64,000 nt of DNA from Vibrio harveyi NBRC 15634 = ATCC 14126 = KCTC 12724 (GTDB taxonomy: Bacteria; Pseudomonadota; Gammaproteobacteria; Enterobacterales; Vibrionaceae): positions 31,850 to 95,849 of the forward strand of contig NZ_BCUF01000018.1 in assembly GCF_001591145.1 (NCBI RefSeq), given 5' to 3'. This document shows, one piece after another, positions 35,501 to 45,045 of the stretch (the stretch's first letter is position 1; the number at the start of each line of letters is the position of its first letter). A model generated the notes under the pieces. That model was given only the letters and a program-made list of their open reading frames with translations, was not told the origin of the DNA and ran no database searches. A program made the translations under genes and the position numbers.

Positions 35501-36394
35501 CTATCCAACTCGCACTTTGGCACTATCAAGTAGTGTTTTATAGAGGGCAAGGGCGGCGGGTCCACTTTTCGCCCCTTTCGGCAAGGTAAGATGTAGAGCG
35601 ACTTGATATTGGTTCGAATGTTCAAGATCTATCTCTTTGATGTGGTCGTTTTGACGGTACTCAACGAGATGTTTTGGGAGGCGGCAGAAGCCGACACCTT
35701 GCTCAACCGCTCTAAATGCGTGGTCAAAATTATCTACCGTGATTCTTTGACGCGCGCGTAACCAGCCTACGTCTCGCTTCTCTTTGTTTGATTCCCCTAA
35801 GTCTCGAACCACAATTTGGCTGGTGGTTGCAAAGTCCGCCAATGAAATATGTTCCTTTTTTGCTAGTGGATGTCGAGCTGCGATCACAGGGACCATAGTG
35901 GTAGTGCCGAACGCTTCAGCAGGGTAGTTGGTGATCGGAAGGTTGATGATGGCAATATCCGCAAGTTCATTGATCACCATGTCTGTTGTTTTACTCAGAG
36001 AGGTCTCTACAACTTGAACGGAAGTCGTGTTGTTATGTGTGAGAAATTCACTAAGTGGAGTATAGAGCCAACTTGGGTCGCACAAGTGATCGATCGCTAC
36101 CGTTATCTGTGATTCTACACCGCTATTTAGCTGCTCACTGATCATTTCAAGTTCACGAGCCTGCTCAAGCATTGATTGTGCACGGCGCAACATCGTCTGA
36201 CCGTGTTCGGTTAATCCGGCCTTACGACCTTTTACTTCTATCAGCTTGATACCTAATTGGTCTTCGAGCTTTTTCACCGAATAGATAAGCGTGGTATGGC
36301 TTTTATTGAGCATCACTGCGGCTGACTGAATGCTCCCCGCCTGTTCAATTGCTTGTAGTGTTTGCCATTGCTCTAAGGTTGTTTTGAGTCTCAT
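35501..36394 (-). CDS. LysR-family transcriptional regulator
   Basis: A 297-residue regulator with an N-terminal winged helix (TLEQWQTLQAIEQAGSIQSA then MLNKSHTTLIYSVKKLEDQLG) and the periplasmic-binding-protein-like effector domain. It is divergent from ydhR across about 110 bases, which makes ydhR and the small membrane gene its most likely targets, as is usual for LysR proteins. The inducer is unknown. Confidence 0.88.
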   Translation of the reverse strand: MRLKTTLEQWQTLQAIEQAGSIQSAAVMLNKSHTTLIYSVKKLEDQLGIKLIEVKGRKAGLTEHGQTMLRRAQSMLEQARELEMISEQLNSGVESQITVAIDHLCDPSWLYTPLSEFLTHNNTTSVQVVETSLSKTTDMVINELADIAIINLPITNYPAEAFGTTTMVPVIAARHPLAKKEHISLADFATTSQIVVRDLGESNKEKRDVGWLRARQRITVDNFDHAFRAVEQGVGFCRLPKHLVEYRQNDHIKEIDLEHSNQYQVALHLTLPKGAKSGPAALALYKTLLDSAKVRVG

Positions 36395-36503
36395 TAGTCA
36401 GTTTTTTCCACAGTTAATGGCAAAATTATGAACTTTTTTGTCAGTTTTATAAAGGTAATAATCTTCCCATCAAAAGCGAGTCAATAAGAAGAGGAGACTC
36501 AAG

Positions 36504-36812
36504 ATGGCGAAACTATTGCAAGTTGATTTTGAATTTCATGGTCCGTTTGGAGAAGAGATGTCGAATGCTCTGATCGATTTAGCTAAATCAATTAACCAAG
36601 AACCGGGTATGATTTGGAAAATTTGGACGGAAAGCGAGACAGATAAACTTGGTGGTGGCATCTATCTTTTTGAAGATGAAGCCACGGCGCAAGCTTATCT
36701 CGAAATGCACACTGCTCGTCTGAAACAGATGGGGGTTGAACAAGTAAGAGGGCAGATATTTGATATCAACGCGCCACTAAGTACCATCAATCAAGGTCCA
36801 ATCGGAGAGTAA
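36504..36812 (+). CDS. ydhR: YdhR-family putative mono-oxygenase
   Basis: A 102-residue dimeric alpha/beta ferredoxin-like protein close to E. coli YdhR along its whole length (FNGPFG-like [34 protein letters not shown]). The family is proposed to act on small aromatic or polyketide-like compounds without cofactor; the reaction is not proven. GAGGAG ribosome site. First gene of a two-gene unit divergent from LysR. Confidence 0.88.
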   Translation: MAKLLQVDFEFHGPFGEEMSNALIDLAKSINQEPGMIWKIWTESETDKLGGGIYLFEDEATAQAYLEMHTARLKQMGVEQVRGQIFDINAPLSTINQGPIGE

Positions 36813-36816
36813 TATT

Positions 36817-37188
36817 ATGACTAACCGCACCTTTCTAACCGTTCATGGCACGATTTATACGGTATTTGCTTTTGCGTTATTTTTTGTTCCGACCATGATG
36901 TGGCCGATGTATGGTGTACAAATCAATGACCAGTACGCACTGTTTTTGTCCCAGCATACGTCAATCTTTTTAGGTGGGATTGCTGCGGTAAGTTTGATGT
37001 TGCGTGATGTTGAATCTGGCAATACGGTGAAACAACTGTTTAAAGCTTTGTTGGTCACGAATGTCTTGGGCGTAGCGATCACTACTTATGCTGGCATCAC
37101 GGGGGTTTTTGTTGGCTTTGGTTGGAGTGATCCCGCCTTCTTCTTGCTATTGAGTGTGCTCACTTTTCTTCAATTGAAGAAGCAATAA
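36817..37188 (+). CDS. Four-helix inner-membrane protein, function unknown
   Basis: A 123-residue protein with four predicted transmembrane helices and few charged residues. It starts four bases after the ydhR stop, so the two are co-transcribed. I do not recognise a named family with confidence; the overall plan resembles small DUF-type membrane proteins that accompany mono-oxygenase genes. Confidence 0.7.
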   Translation: MTNRTFLTVHGTIYTVFAFALFFVPTMMWPMYGVQINDQYALFLSQHTSIFLGGIAAVSLMLRDVESGNTVKQLFKALLVTNVLGVAITTYAGITGVFVGFGWSDPAFFLLLSVLTFLQLKKQ

Positions 37189-37216
37189 TAGAAGCTATCT
37201 TAATTAGATCATTATT

Positions 37217-37252
37217 AAAAAGCCCCGCGATAATTGCGGGGCTTTGTGTTTC
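37217..37252 (+). terminator. Terminator of the ydhR operon
   Basis: AAAGCCCCGC pairs with GCGGGGCTTT (loop GATAATT), A-rich before and T-rich after. Confidence 0.85.
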
Positions 37253-37266
37253 TATTTATGGTTTTC

Positions 37267-37292
37267 CCCAAGTATGCTTAAGTCACTTGGGT
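37267..37292. repeat. Collapsed remnant of the TIR element
   Basis: CCCAAGT (37268-37274) and ACTTGGG (37285-37291) face each other across ten bases, and the right part, AAGTCACTTGGGTGT, resembles the right end of the complete element at 13580-13782. It looks like two element ends with the interior lost. Confidence 0.45.
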
Positions 37293-37301
37293 GTAGCGAC
37301 A

Positions 37302-39452
37302 TTACTCACTCTTATAGGCGTAGTTGTAATAACCGTAGCCGTATGAACTCGCCGCTTTCTTCTCAATTGCGTTAAGAATGACGCCTTTGACTTCTACACC
37401 TGATTGCTCAAATCGACTGCGAGCGACTTCAAGCTCTTTCGATGTCGTTTGGTCAAAGCGAGCTACCATCAGAGTGGTTCCTGCAATCGCACCAACGATA
37501 CTAGGGTCAGTCACTGCCAATACTGGTGGTGTATCGATGATCACTAGGTCATACTCTTGTGATGCTTTTTCTACAAACTCAACAAATCGTGGGTGCATCA
37601 AAAGCTCAGAAGGGTTTGGTGGTACTTGACCACGAGTAATTACATCTAAGTTCTCAACTTTAGTCGGCTTGATCACCATATCTTGACTAATCTTACCGCT
37701 TAAGAAATCAGAAAGACCGTTATCAGCCGTCAGACCAAAACATTGTTGCAAGTAACCTTTACGCATGTCCGCATCGACCAACAACACTTTTTGACCTGTC
37801 TTCGCTGCTACTGCCGCAAAGTTTGTCGATACAAATGTCTTACCAATTGAAGGCGCTGGACCAGAGATCATCAGTACGTTGTTTTTCGCTTCCATCATCG
37901 CAAAATGAAGGCTAGTGCGAAGTCCACGTAGTGCTTCAATCGAAAGATCCGCAGGGTTTTCTTCTGCCAATAGAAGCAGGTCTTTGTTGCTCTTGCGCTT
38001 AAGTTTGCTCGCAACTTCTAATTGTTGTACCGACTTAGGAACACTTGCGTAAACAGAAATACCCGTTTGTTCAATCTCGTCTGGAGAAGTGACGCCGCGG
38101 TGGAAAGCGGTTTTAACCAGAACAAAAGCAACGGCAACCATACCGCCTAATAGTGTTGCTAGAACAACGATAAGAGGCTTCTTAGGCTTCACTGGAATAG
38201 CGTAAGACTGTGCACTATCGATAATGCGTACGTTACCAACGGTACCAGCTTTAATAATGTTCAACTCTTGAACTTTGTTTAGAAGCTGAATGTAGATCTG
38301 TTGGTTAACTTCAACGTCACGTGTCATACGTAGGACTTCACGCTGCGTTTTTGGCAGCTTCTGAACTTGTCGGTTCAAACGAGCTTTTTCTTGCAGTAAC
38401 GTCTGACGTTTATCCAATAGTGATTTATATGCTGGATGATCCTGCGTGAACTTTTGGCTGATTTCACTTTCTTTGAATGTCAGTTCGTTCAGCTGCGCTT
38501 CAAGAGCGACCATCACTTTGAGTGTTGATTGTGCTTCAAGGTTTAAGTCGATCGATTCGTTTTCTTGTCTAAAACGATTCAGTACGTCTTCAGACCCTGT
38601 CAGTTTCTCTTTGATTTCCGGTAGGTGATCTTTTAGAAAGTTTAGGCTCTGTTCCGCTTCCGCTGAGTTCCTTCTTACATTCTGTAGGAAGTAGTTTTGC
38701 ACAACGTCATTCAAAATTTGCTGGTTACGTTCAGGGTATTCGCCTTCAATACTCAGTGACACAATACCTGTTTTCGCGCCACGTTCTGAAATAGACAGTT
38801 GTGAAGCCAATCGGTTGATCGCGTCAAGCTTGCTAATTTTTCCGATTGAAAAACTGTCTTCGTTTTGCGCAACCAGTTCACGTACTTTGATGCGGTAGCC
38901 ATTCATTTCAATCGTTTGACCAACAACGCCAGAAAGCACAATTTGATCTTCAATCATCAGATCAAAACTGCCTTTCTCTGCATCTGTTACCACAAGCTGA
39001 TGCTTGTAACCTTGCGCGGTACGTGGCATCTCGAAAGTTGAAACTGAGATGTAATCTTGAGTGCCATTGATGCGAGCAAGACCTTTACCGATAAAAGGAA
39101 GATAGTCCGGAGTGGCAATCGTCGTTAGGTTAAATTTATCGACCGTATCACCAAGGATCATACGTGATTTGATGATCTCAATCTCAGTCGTTGCTGACGA
39201 TTCTGCAGCAAAAAGCTCGCCCATATCGCCGACCATCGCCGAAATACCACCAGAGCTTTTCTGTTCGATCTGAATCAGAGCATCAGCTTTGTAGATAGGT
39301 GTCGATAGCAATGCCACGGCAATACCGATTGTTGCAAAGAGAAGCGTAATGCCAATGATGAACCATTTCGCATCTATCAATATGCCAAACAGTTTACCGA
39401 GATCGATTTCATCATCGGTTGGTGCAGATGAACTTATAGTTTGGTTAGCCAT
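37302..39452 (-). CDS. wzc: Polysaccharide co-polymerase / tyrosine autokinase (Wzc type)
   Basis: Inner-membrane protein that sets capsule/exopolysaccharide chain length and drives export. The Wzz domain is flanked by transmembrane helices near residues 31-51 and 430-450 with long periplasmic coiled coils between. The cytoplasmic BY-kinase domain has Walker A (GPAPSIGKT, Lys about 538), Walker A' (VLLVDADMRKG) and Walker B (LVIIDTPP). The C-terminus is a tyrosine cluster, SSYGYGYYNYAYKSE, the autophosphorylation tail. The 716 residues are normal. It follows wzb by 30 bases and is the last gene of the operon. Confidence 0.93.
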   Translation of the reverse strand: MANQTISSSAPTDDEIDLGKLFGILIDAKWFIIGITLLFATIGIAVALLSTPIYKADALIQIEQKSSGGISAMVGDMGELFAAESSATTEIEIIKSRMILGDTVDKFNLTTIATPDYLPFIGKGLARINGTQDYISVSTFEMPRTAQGYKHQLVVTDAEKGSFDLMIEDQIVLSGVVGQTIEMNGYRIKVRELVAQNEDSFSIGKISKLDAINRLASQLSISERGAKTGIVSLSIEGEYPERNQQILNDVVQNYFLQNVRRNSAEAEQSLNFLKDHLPEIKEKLTGSEDVLNRFRQENESIDLNLEAQSTLKVMVALEAQLNELTFKESEISQKFTQDHPAYKSLLDKRQTLLQEKARLNRQVQKLPKTQREVLRMTRDVEVNQQIYIQLLNKVQELNIIKAGTVGNVRIIDSAQSYAIPVKPKKPLIVVLATLLGGMVAVAFVLVKTAFHRGVTSPDEIEQTGISVYASVPKSVQQLEVASKLKRKSNKDLLLLAEENPADLSIEALRGLRTSLHFAMMEAKNNVLMISGPAPSIGKTFVSTNFAAVAAKTGQKVLLVDADMRKGYLQQCFGLTADNGLSDFLSGKISQDMVIKPTKVENLDVITRGQVPPNPSELLMHPRFVEFVEKASQEYDLVIIDTPPVLAVTDPSIVGAIAGTTLMVARFDQTTSKELEVARSRFEQSGVEVKGVILNAIEKKAASSYGYGYYNYAYKSE

Positions 39453-39482
39453 TGTTTTTTTATTTCGCCAAGTAATCTGAAG

Positions 39483-39923
39483 TTATAGTTTTTTTGCCCA
39501 AGCCTGAGCGGATTGCTCAATCAGAGAAAACGCATGATCAAATGCTTCTCTGCTTTGTCTGTATGGATCTGGAATGTCGACAGAATTCATCCAATGCCCA
39601 AACAGCATGGTCTTGCCTCTTGCTTCTGGAACGATCTCAGTTAATGCATCGATATGACCTTGTTCCATTACCAAGATAAGATCTTGTTTCGCACAAAGCT
39701 GCGCAGTAAGTTGTTGCGCTTGGTGATTCTCAAGAGAAAACCCTTTTTCCGAGGCAATGAGCGTTGCTGTCTCATCCGCTGGTTTCCCAGTCAGTCGACT
39801 TTTCTCAACGGCAATACCGGCTGAAGAAATGGTTTTATTCGGAAGAAGTTGTTGAAGCACTCGTTCCCCAGTCGGAGAGCGACAAATGTTACCTACGCAT
39901 ACGACAAGAATGTTTGAAAACAT
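39483..39923 (-). CDS. wzb: Low-molecular-weight protein-tyrosine phosphatase (Wzb type)
   Basis: Cytoplasmic phosphatase that dephosphorylates the Wzc tail and lets export cycle. The P-loop CVGNICRS (Cys9, Arg15, C-x5-R) opens the protein, and the acid DIPDPY segment lies near residue 117. The 146 residues are standard. It sits between wza and wzc. Confidence 0.93.
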   Translation of the reverse strand: MFSNILVVCVGNICRSPTGERVLQQLLPNKTISSAGIAVEKSRLTGKPADETATLIASEKGFSLENHQAQQLTAQLCAKQDLILVMEQGHIDALTEIVPEARGKTMLFGHWMNSVDIPDPYRQSREAFDHAFSLIEQSAQAWAKKL

Positions 39924-39949
39924 GGTTTGTTCCTTATCAATAACTATTG

Positions 39950-39981
39950 GAAAGGGCTTACCTCTTCACATAAGCCCTTTC
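39950..39981. terminator. Intercistronic hairpin between wza and wzb
   Basis: An 11-bp stem, GAAAGGGCTTA with TAAGCCCTTTC, loop of ten. There is no T-run, so it is more likely an mRNA stability or partial attenuation structure than a full terminator. Confidence 0.5.
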
Positions 39982-39994
39982 AAGAACGTCTGAA

Positions 39995-41116
39995 CTACGG
40001 CCAGTTTCTAACGCGTAGAACACCTTCTGTAAGCTCATTGAAGCCTGAAATCGTCGGTACTAACTGTGCAATAACGCGGTTCCAACGACTGACTGGTGCA
40101 GCAGTAACATACACAATGTCGTAAGGTTCCAAATCAAATTCAGTACCAATCACTAACGCCGCTGCGTCAGAGACATCAAGTTGGTAAATGTCGCCTAATG
40201 CTTGATTGTCTTGAGATTTTCTGATGACAAAAACGCCAGTTGCATCCGCAGAAAGTTGGTTGATACCACCAACATTGCTTAGAGCCTCGGTCAAGCTCAT
40301 GCCTGCGCGATCCATTTTCAGTAGCTTAGGATCGTTAACTTCACCCATAACAAACACTTTTTGAGTGTCATTTCTTGGCACATGTACGATGTCGCCAGGT
40401 TGAAGTAATCGGTTTTCAGTAAGGTCACCTTCTTGCATTAGCGCATAGAGAGAAATGTTTTCGACTTTGCCTTGGCGTGTCAGTGTGACGTTACGCCAAT
40501 CCGCATCTTCTGCTAGACCGCCAGCGCGGTTAACTGCATCAAGAAGCGTAAGTGGGATATTGGTGATAGGTTGTTGCCCTGGCTTGTTAACTTCGCCAGT
40601 GATGTAAGATTTCTTGGAACGAAATGCCGCAACACTCACATCCACTTGTGGACTCTCAATGTACTTCGCCAACTTGTTAGCAATAATGGTACGAATTTGG
40701 CGAACATTTTTACCCGCAACCTCAACAATACCTATGTATGGATAGAAGATGGTGCCATCAGCATGCACCCAGTTACCCGCTTCTTCAGAGCTACGGTAAG
40801 AGCCTGCTGGAATGGTAAGTTCAGGGTGATCCCAAATAGTGATATTCAGAATATCGCCAGGACCGACTTCATACTCGTAAGCCGCGAGTTGATGGTCAAG
40901 TGTTGGGTTCGCTTTGGTCTCTACATCTGAGCTTTTTAGCTGCGAGACTTTATCAAGAGTCAGTGGAAAGACGTTAAAATCTGCCGCCGTATTGGCGCTG
41001 TTGTCTTCAACGATGTGCTTTCCACTCGTGGATAAGTGACTGCCCGGTACTGTACATCCAGCGAGAAGTACAGAGGAAAGGAGTAAACTGCCTAGCTTTG
41101 TATAGTTGAAATTCAT
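39995..41116 (-). CDS. wza: Outer-membrane polysaccharide export lipoprotein (Wza type)
   Basis: Forms the export channel for capsule or exopolysaccharide. The lipobox LLAGC places the lipidated cysteine at residue 21. The poly_export domain (EYEVGPGDILNITIWDHPEL) is followed by two SLBB-like repeats (YITGEVNKPGQQPITN and VFVMGEVNDPKLL). The 373 residues are normal. First gene of the wza-wzb-wzc operon; the upstream 530 bases are AT-rich and non-coding. The C-terminal amphipathic helix region ends VLRVRNWP. Confidence 0.93.
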   Translation of the reverse strand: MNFNYTKLGSLLLSSVLLAGCTVPGSHLSTSGKHIVEDNSANTAADFNVFPLTLDKVSQLKSSDVETKANPTLDHQLAAYEYEVGPGDILNITIWDHPELTIPAGSYRSSEEAGNWVHADGTIFYPYIGIVEVAGKNVRQIRTIIANKLAKYIESPQVDVSVAAFRSKKSYITGEVNKPGQQPITNIPLTLLDAVNRAGGLAEDADWRNVTLTRQGKVENISLYALMQEGDLTENRLLQPGDIVHVPRNDTQKVFVMGEVNDPKLLKMDRAGMSLTEALSNVGGINQLSADATGVFVIRKSQDNQALGDIYQLDVSDAAALVIGTEFDLEPYDIVYVTAAPVSRWNRVIAQLVPTISGFNELTEGVLRVRNWP

Positions 41117-41601
41117 GCTTTTTCATTCATCTGACGTAAAGAGCGAGTTGCTAAGAACAACATTGTTTTTTGCCTAAACAACAACACGTCACAATTTTAT
41201 TGGGCAGTATTATTTATTTTAATTTATAAAATACTCAATAAGAAACGGGTTGCATCTGGCGAGCGCACTCTAAAGAATTTTTTGAGGAGGGGCAATAGAC
41301 GATAAATTGATAAAAAGCCAGCTATATATTGCTGAATTTTATATTTCTGTGCGTTGAGTAGCGTGGATTTGACAAAAGTGTTTATTAATTAGCTCTAATT
41401 TTCCGTATCAGCTCACGAAATTTGTAATTTAACAGTTTTTCAATTAGTTATTGATGCGACCATTTTTCTAAAAAAATTTATATGCTTTGTTTTAAAATGT
41501 GATGTGTGTCGTATTTTTTATTCTACGTCAATAGCGCTTTGTTATGGTTTTGCCAGAAAGTAGGCAGCGTATGGTCAAAATATGATGTGGGTTCAACAAA
41601 G
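41117..41601. other. Long AT-rich regulatory region upstream of wza
   Basis: About 485 bases with no gene. Its length and AT-richness fit a regulated exopolysaccharide promoter (H-NS-type or VpsR/CpsR-type control), but I found no ops/JUMPstart element and no certain operator. Confidence 0.45.
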
Positions 41602-41639
41602 TGATGGTTTGATGAACGATTTCATACAACAAACCATCA
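41602..41639 (-). terminator. Two-tier hairpin after frp
   Basis: TGATGGTTT (41602-41610) pairs with AAACCATCA (41631-41639), and inside it ATGAA pairs with TTCAT. On the minus strand it lies 11 bases past the frp stop but is followed by only a weak T-run. Confidence 0.5.
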
Positions 41640-41650
41640 TTTCAATGATA

Positions 41651-42373
41651 TTAGCGTTTTGCTAGCCCCTTACTGTTCAAGTACGGCAGAATATGAGGTC
41701 GCGACTCACCAGCAAGCTTCCCAGTGACTTCTTGCGACCATGAACTCAGTTTTTGATTGCTTGTACGGCTCGCATAATACGCTTGCATAGTTTGATCGTA
41801 GCTCTGAATATCATCTAAATTTAGCTCTTGGTATTGATTTTCATGAACAACCACATGTGCAGGTAGGCGTGGCTTTACTTCGGGATTTTGATCGGGATGC
41901 CCTAAGCACATACCAAACAACACCGCGCTATTTTCCGGTAAGCCCAATAGCTTATCAACTTGAGCGGCGCTATTCCTTAGTCCTCCAATATATACGCCAC
42001 CTAATCCCATGGACTCGGCTGCAAGCAAGCAGTTTTGTGCCATGATTCCAGAATCTACTGCTCCAATCAGAGTTAGTTCTGTAAAGTCTGCCTGTACATC
42101 AGGATTGATGGTTGCATGGCGCTGATAATCAATACAAAACACTAAGAACTCAGCCGCACTTTCAATATAAGCTTGGTTACCAGCAAATTGAGCCAATTGC
42201 TTACGCTTTTCAGAGTCAGTCACTCGAACTATTGAGACGACTTGAAGCATACTAGAAGAAGACGCAGCTAAACCTGCTTGAATGATGGTTTGTCTTTGTT
42301 CATCAGTAATAGGAACTGCGGTGAATTTTCGGATAGAGCGATGAGCAAGAATGGTTTCAATCGTATTGTTCAT
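41651..42373 (-). CDS. frp: NADPH-FMN oxidoreductase / flavin reductase P
   Basis: Homodimeric FMN protein of the NfsA/FRP nitroreductase family; it reduces FMN with NADPH and supplies luciferase in luminous vibrios. The 240 residues look almost identical to the FRP I remember from V. harveyi, from the start MNNTIETILAHRSIRKF to the end YLNSKGLAKR. The FMN phosphate-binding RSIRKF, the LGGVYIGGLRN segment and the C-terminal basic tail are all in place. No lux genes are in the window, so a general flavin or nitro-compound reductase role is as likely here. Single gene. Confidence 0.93.
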   Translation of the reverse strand: MNNTIETILAHRSIRKFTAVPITDEQRQTIIQAGLAASSSSMLQVVSIVRVTDSEKRKQLAQFAGNQAYIESAAEFLVFCIDYQRHATINPDVQADFTELTLIGAVDSGIMAQNCLLAAESMGLGGVYIGGLRNSAAQVDKLLGLPENSAVLFGMCLGHPDQNPEVKPRLPAHVVVHENQYQELNLDDIQSYDQTMQAYYASRTSNQKLSSWSQEVTGKLAGESRPHILPYLNSKGLAKR

Positions 42374-42586
42374 GATGTTCTGGCTTCCTGAAGAGTGGTT
42401 CTATTTGGCTGAATCTTCACCATAACGGCATTTATTGGGAGCGTAAACAGAGATGCACTACAAAGTGTGCCACAGGACAAAACTTGACGAAGTGCAACCG
42501 AGCAAATTGAACATAAAGTGACGTTATTTATAAACTTGGGTATATACTGATTTTTAATAATCAATAGCTTACCAAATGTGGAGAAC

Positions 42587-43228
42587 ATGAAAGAGCTAAT
42601 ACTTCATACGGTCACAGTGTTTATGGGCTTTTTTGCCATCATGAACCCTATCGCTAACATTCCTATCTTTTTAAGCCTAACAGCGGATGATGATAAACAA
42701 ACGGTCCGCTCAATTGCATTTCGTTCGGTCTTTATCGCTTTTGTTATTGTTGCTGTGTTTGCTGTTGCGGGTAAGGTGATTTTCGACTTGTTCGGCATTA
42801 CGTTATACGCGCTGCGTATTACCGGCGGCATCTTAGTCTTTTTAATTGGCTTTCACATGCTGCAAGGTGAATCAACGCACAAGAAGACCAAAGAGAAAGC
42901 CTATTCACCAGAGCAAGAACAGGCGGCTTTAAGTATTGCAGTTTCCCCACTGGCAATGCCGATTTTAGCTGGTCCGGGCACTCTCGCGACAGCAATGAAC
43001 TTTGCAACAGCGGGTGGAATAACGGAAACCATTATTACTATCGCATCCTTTGCTGTGCTCTGTGCTATTACTTACGTTTTGTTTCTCTTTGGCGACAAGT
43101 TAGTGAAAGCTGTTGGTCCAAGTGCGTTAAATGTGATCACCAAAATGATGGGGCTGATCCTCGCCGTGATTGGCACACAAATGTTCATTGATGGCGCTGC
43201 AGAGGCGTATAAAACCGTTTTTGCTTAA
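42587..43228 (+). CDS. MarC-family (UPF0056) inner-membrane protein
   Basis: A 213-residue protein with six predicted helices; FFAIMNPIANIPIFLSLT and the internal repeat PLAMPILAGPGTLATAM are the MarC/YhgN signatures (NP and GP motifs at matching positions of the two halves). The ATG at 42587 has a GGAG site four bases upstream; a GTG three codons earlier overlaps it. The family's role is unclear, although the fold resembles amino-acid exporters. Single gene, divergent from frp. Confidence 0.88.
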   Translation: MKELILHTVTVFMGFFAIMNPIANIPIFLSLTADDDKQTVRSIAFRSVFIAFVIVAVFAVAGKVIFDLFGITLYALRITGGILVFLIGFHMLQGESTHKKTKEKAYSPEQEQAALSIAVSPLAMPILAGPGTLATAMNFATAGGITETIITIASFAVLCAITYVLFLFGDKLVKAVGPSALNVITKMMGLILAVIGTQMFIDGAAEAYKTVFA

Positions 43229-43419
43229 TTTCTTTAGCATCTGAATACTTTACTTTGAATCCACATTGACTAGGCAGTTGATGTGGATTTTTTGATCCTA
43301 AGTTTCCACTTAAAAAGCAAGAAACACATAGACTTCGCCTATCTCAATAATAAGAATAACCAATTGTTGCTGTAGCACGAATTTCAGTAACCTTTTCAGA
43401 GCAATTATTGGGGGGAAAC

Positions 43420-44292
43420 ATGGCAACAAAAGCAATCGTAGTCGAAGGTGGTGCAATGCGTGGTGTCTTTGCTAGCGGCGTATTGGATGCATTCTTAGAA
43501 CAAGACTACAAACCATTTGATTTTGCGATTGGCGTATCGGCAGGGGCTTCAAATTTGATCGGTTATTTGACCGATTACCCGCACCGTAGCATCAACGTCA
43601 TTACTAAATTAGCAACCAGCAAACGCTTTTTCGATCCTACTCGTTTTTTAAAAGGCGGTGATTTGATCGATGTGAAATGGTTGTTTGAAGAATCAAATCG
43701 TTTGTACCCAGTCGATGAAGCGAAACTGTTTGAAGGCATTCCTTTCTTAGCAGCGACAACGAACGTAAATACGGGTAAAGCGGATTATTACCGTGTAAAT
43801 CGTCATAACTTCCATAATGCGATGGAAGCGACGACGGCACTGCCTATTGCGTACAAGCATACTCCTTGCTTCTCTGGTGGTTGTTATACCGATGGTGGTG
43901 TGGCGGATTCCATTCCGGTTCGAGAAGCACATCGTCGCGGCGCTCGTGATATTACGGTTATCCTTTCTCATCCTTTGGCTTATGAGAAAAAGCCGGTAAA
44001 AACGCCTTGGTTAATGAAGAAGTTGTTCGCTGAGCATCCACAGATGGCAGAGGCAATGTTGCGCCGTTCAGAGAACTACAACGAATCGTTAGATTTCATT
44101 CGTAATCCTCCAAAAGACACGCACATTCGCGTTATTGCACCGCCGGATGAATTCAGTGTACAACGTCTATCAATGCGCCAGTCGGTATTGCTAGAAGGTT
44201 ACGAAATGGGATTGGAAGCAGGGCGCGCCCACCTTACCAATCGGGCCGGTGAACACGGCTTAGACAGAGAAAACTGCCACTTCTGTATTTAG
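43420..44292 (+). CDS. Patatin-like phospholipase
   Basis: A 290-residue cytoplasmic patatin-family hydrolase of the RssA/YjjU type. The oxyanion motif GGAMRG (near residue 12), the nucleophile Ser in GVSAGASN and the catalytic Asp in DGGVADS form the Ser-Asp dyad. The start at 43420 is preceded by GGGGGG and an AAAC spacer. The C-terminus ends with a Cys-His motif, NCHFCI, that recurs in this subgroup. Substrate (phospholipid or lysophospholipid) cannot be read from sequence. Confidence 0.9.
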   Translation: MATKAIVVEGGAMRGVFASGVLDAFLEQDYKPFDFAIGVSAGASNLIGYLTDYPHRSINVITKLATSKRFFDPTRFLKGGDLIDVKWLFEESNRLYPVDEAKLFEGIPFLAATTNVNTGKADYYRVNRHNFHNAMEATTALPIAYKHTPCFSGGCYTDGGVADSIPVREAHRRGARDITVILSHPLAYEKKPVKTPWLMKKLFAEHPQMAEAMLRRSENYNESLDFIRNPPKDTHIRVIAPPDEFSVQRLSMRQSVLLEGYEMGLEAGRAHLTNRAGEHGLDRENCHFCI

Positions 44293-44311
44293 CTTTTGAT
44301 GTCTAAAGCGG

Positions 44312-45001
44312 TTAGTCCATATCAACTTCAAGTGCTCCCCAAGATGAAGGTTCTCCCTCCCTCGTCAGAGGGAATAGGCGAGCGTCTGGTTTGGCATAAC
44401 TTAACCTATGCAGACGTTGCGTGACGTGGTAGCTGTCGAGCCCGGAAATGGTCACTAAGTCGAGTAGCTCTAGATCTAGGTAGCCATCGGGCATGATGGC
44501 TCTTTCAGGTGCGTGTACCATCAACACTTCACCAATCAGCATCTCTGTCTGATTGCTTTCAATCTTGATGTGTTCTCTCAACACCAACCCCATTTTGAGA
44601 TTGCTCTCTAGGACAAATGGCGCAGGAAACGCATCATCATAGTAAGGAGTAAGTCCTACCGCTTCAAACTCTGATATCTGTTTTGGATAGCGGGCGGAGG
44701 TTTGATGTGCTTTTTGGACGAAATCGACGCCGACGGCATTAATGGTGAAGTGCTTGGTATCGAGGATGTTTTCTAATGTATGACGACGGCTTTTGCGTGG
44801 ACGAACAATAAAACCAAACAGTGGCGGATGTGAGCCTAAGTGGATCACAGAGCTTACGATAGCCAGGTTCTCTTGTCCTTGCCTGTCTCTTGTTCCGATG
44901 AGGTTCGCGCTTTTGTATCCCGCAAGGGAGTTGACCAATCGAGTTCTTTGGCGCTGCTCCATCGTTTGTATATCATGCTTTGAGAGTTTGATGTTTTCCA
45001 T
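44312..45001 (-). CDS. Flavin reductase-like (flavoredoxin type) protein
   Basis: A 229-residue protein with a flavin-reductase-like split-barrel domain: ANLIGTRDRQGQENLAIVSSV and the HTLENILDTKHFTINAV segment bind FMN. It is the last gene of the leftward photolyase-fasciclin-flavoprotein operon, 44 bases after the fasciclin gene. Within a putative singlet-oxygen response it may supply reduced flavin or handle oxidised lipids; that is inference from the neighbourhood. Confidence 0.82.
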   Translation of the reverse strand: MENIKLSKHDIQTMEQRQRTRLVNSLAGYKSANLIGTRDRQGQENLAIVSSVIHLGSHPPLFGFIVRPRKSRRHTLENILDTKHFTINAVGVDFVQKAHQTSARYPKQISEFEAVGLTPYYDDAFPAPFVLESNLKMGLVLREHIKIESNQTEMLIGEVLMVHAPERAIMPDGYLDLELLDLVTISGLDSYHVTQRLHRLSYAKPDARLFPLTREGEPSSWGALEVDMD

Positions 45002-45045
45002 GTCCTAAAAAGGGGCGAGAAACCTCGTCCTTCCATGTTGTGTCA

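Noticed and set aside
41117..41650. JUMPstart/ops element expected before a capsule export operon
   Set aside because: No GGCGGTAG core was found on the coding strand.
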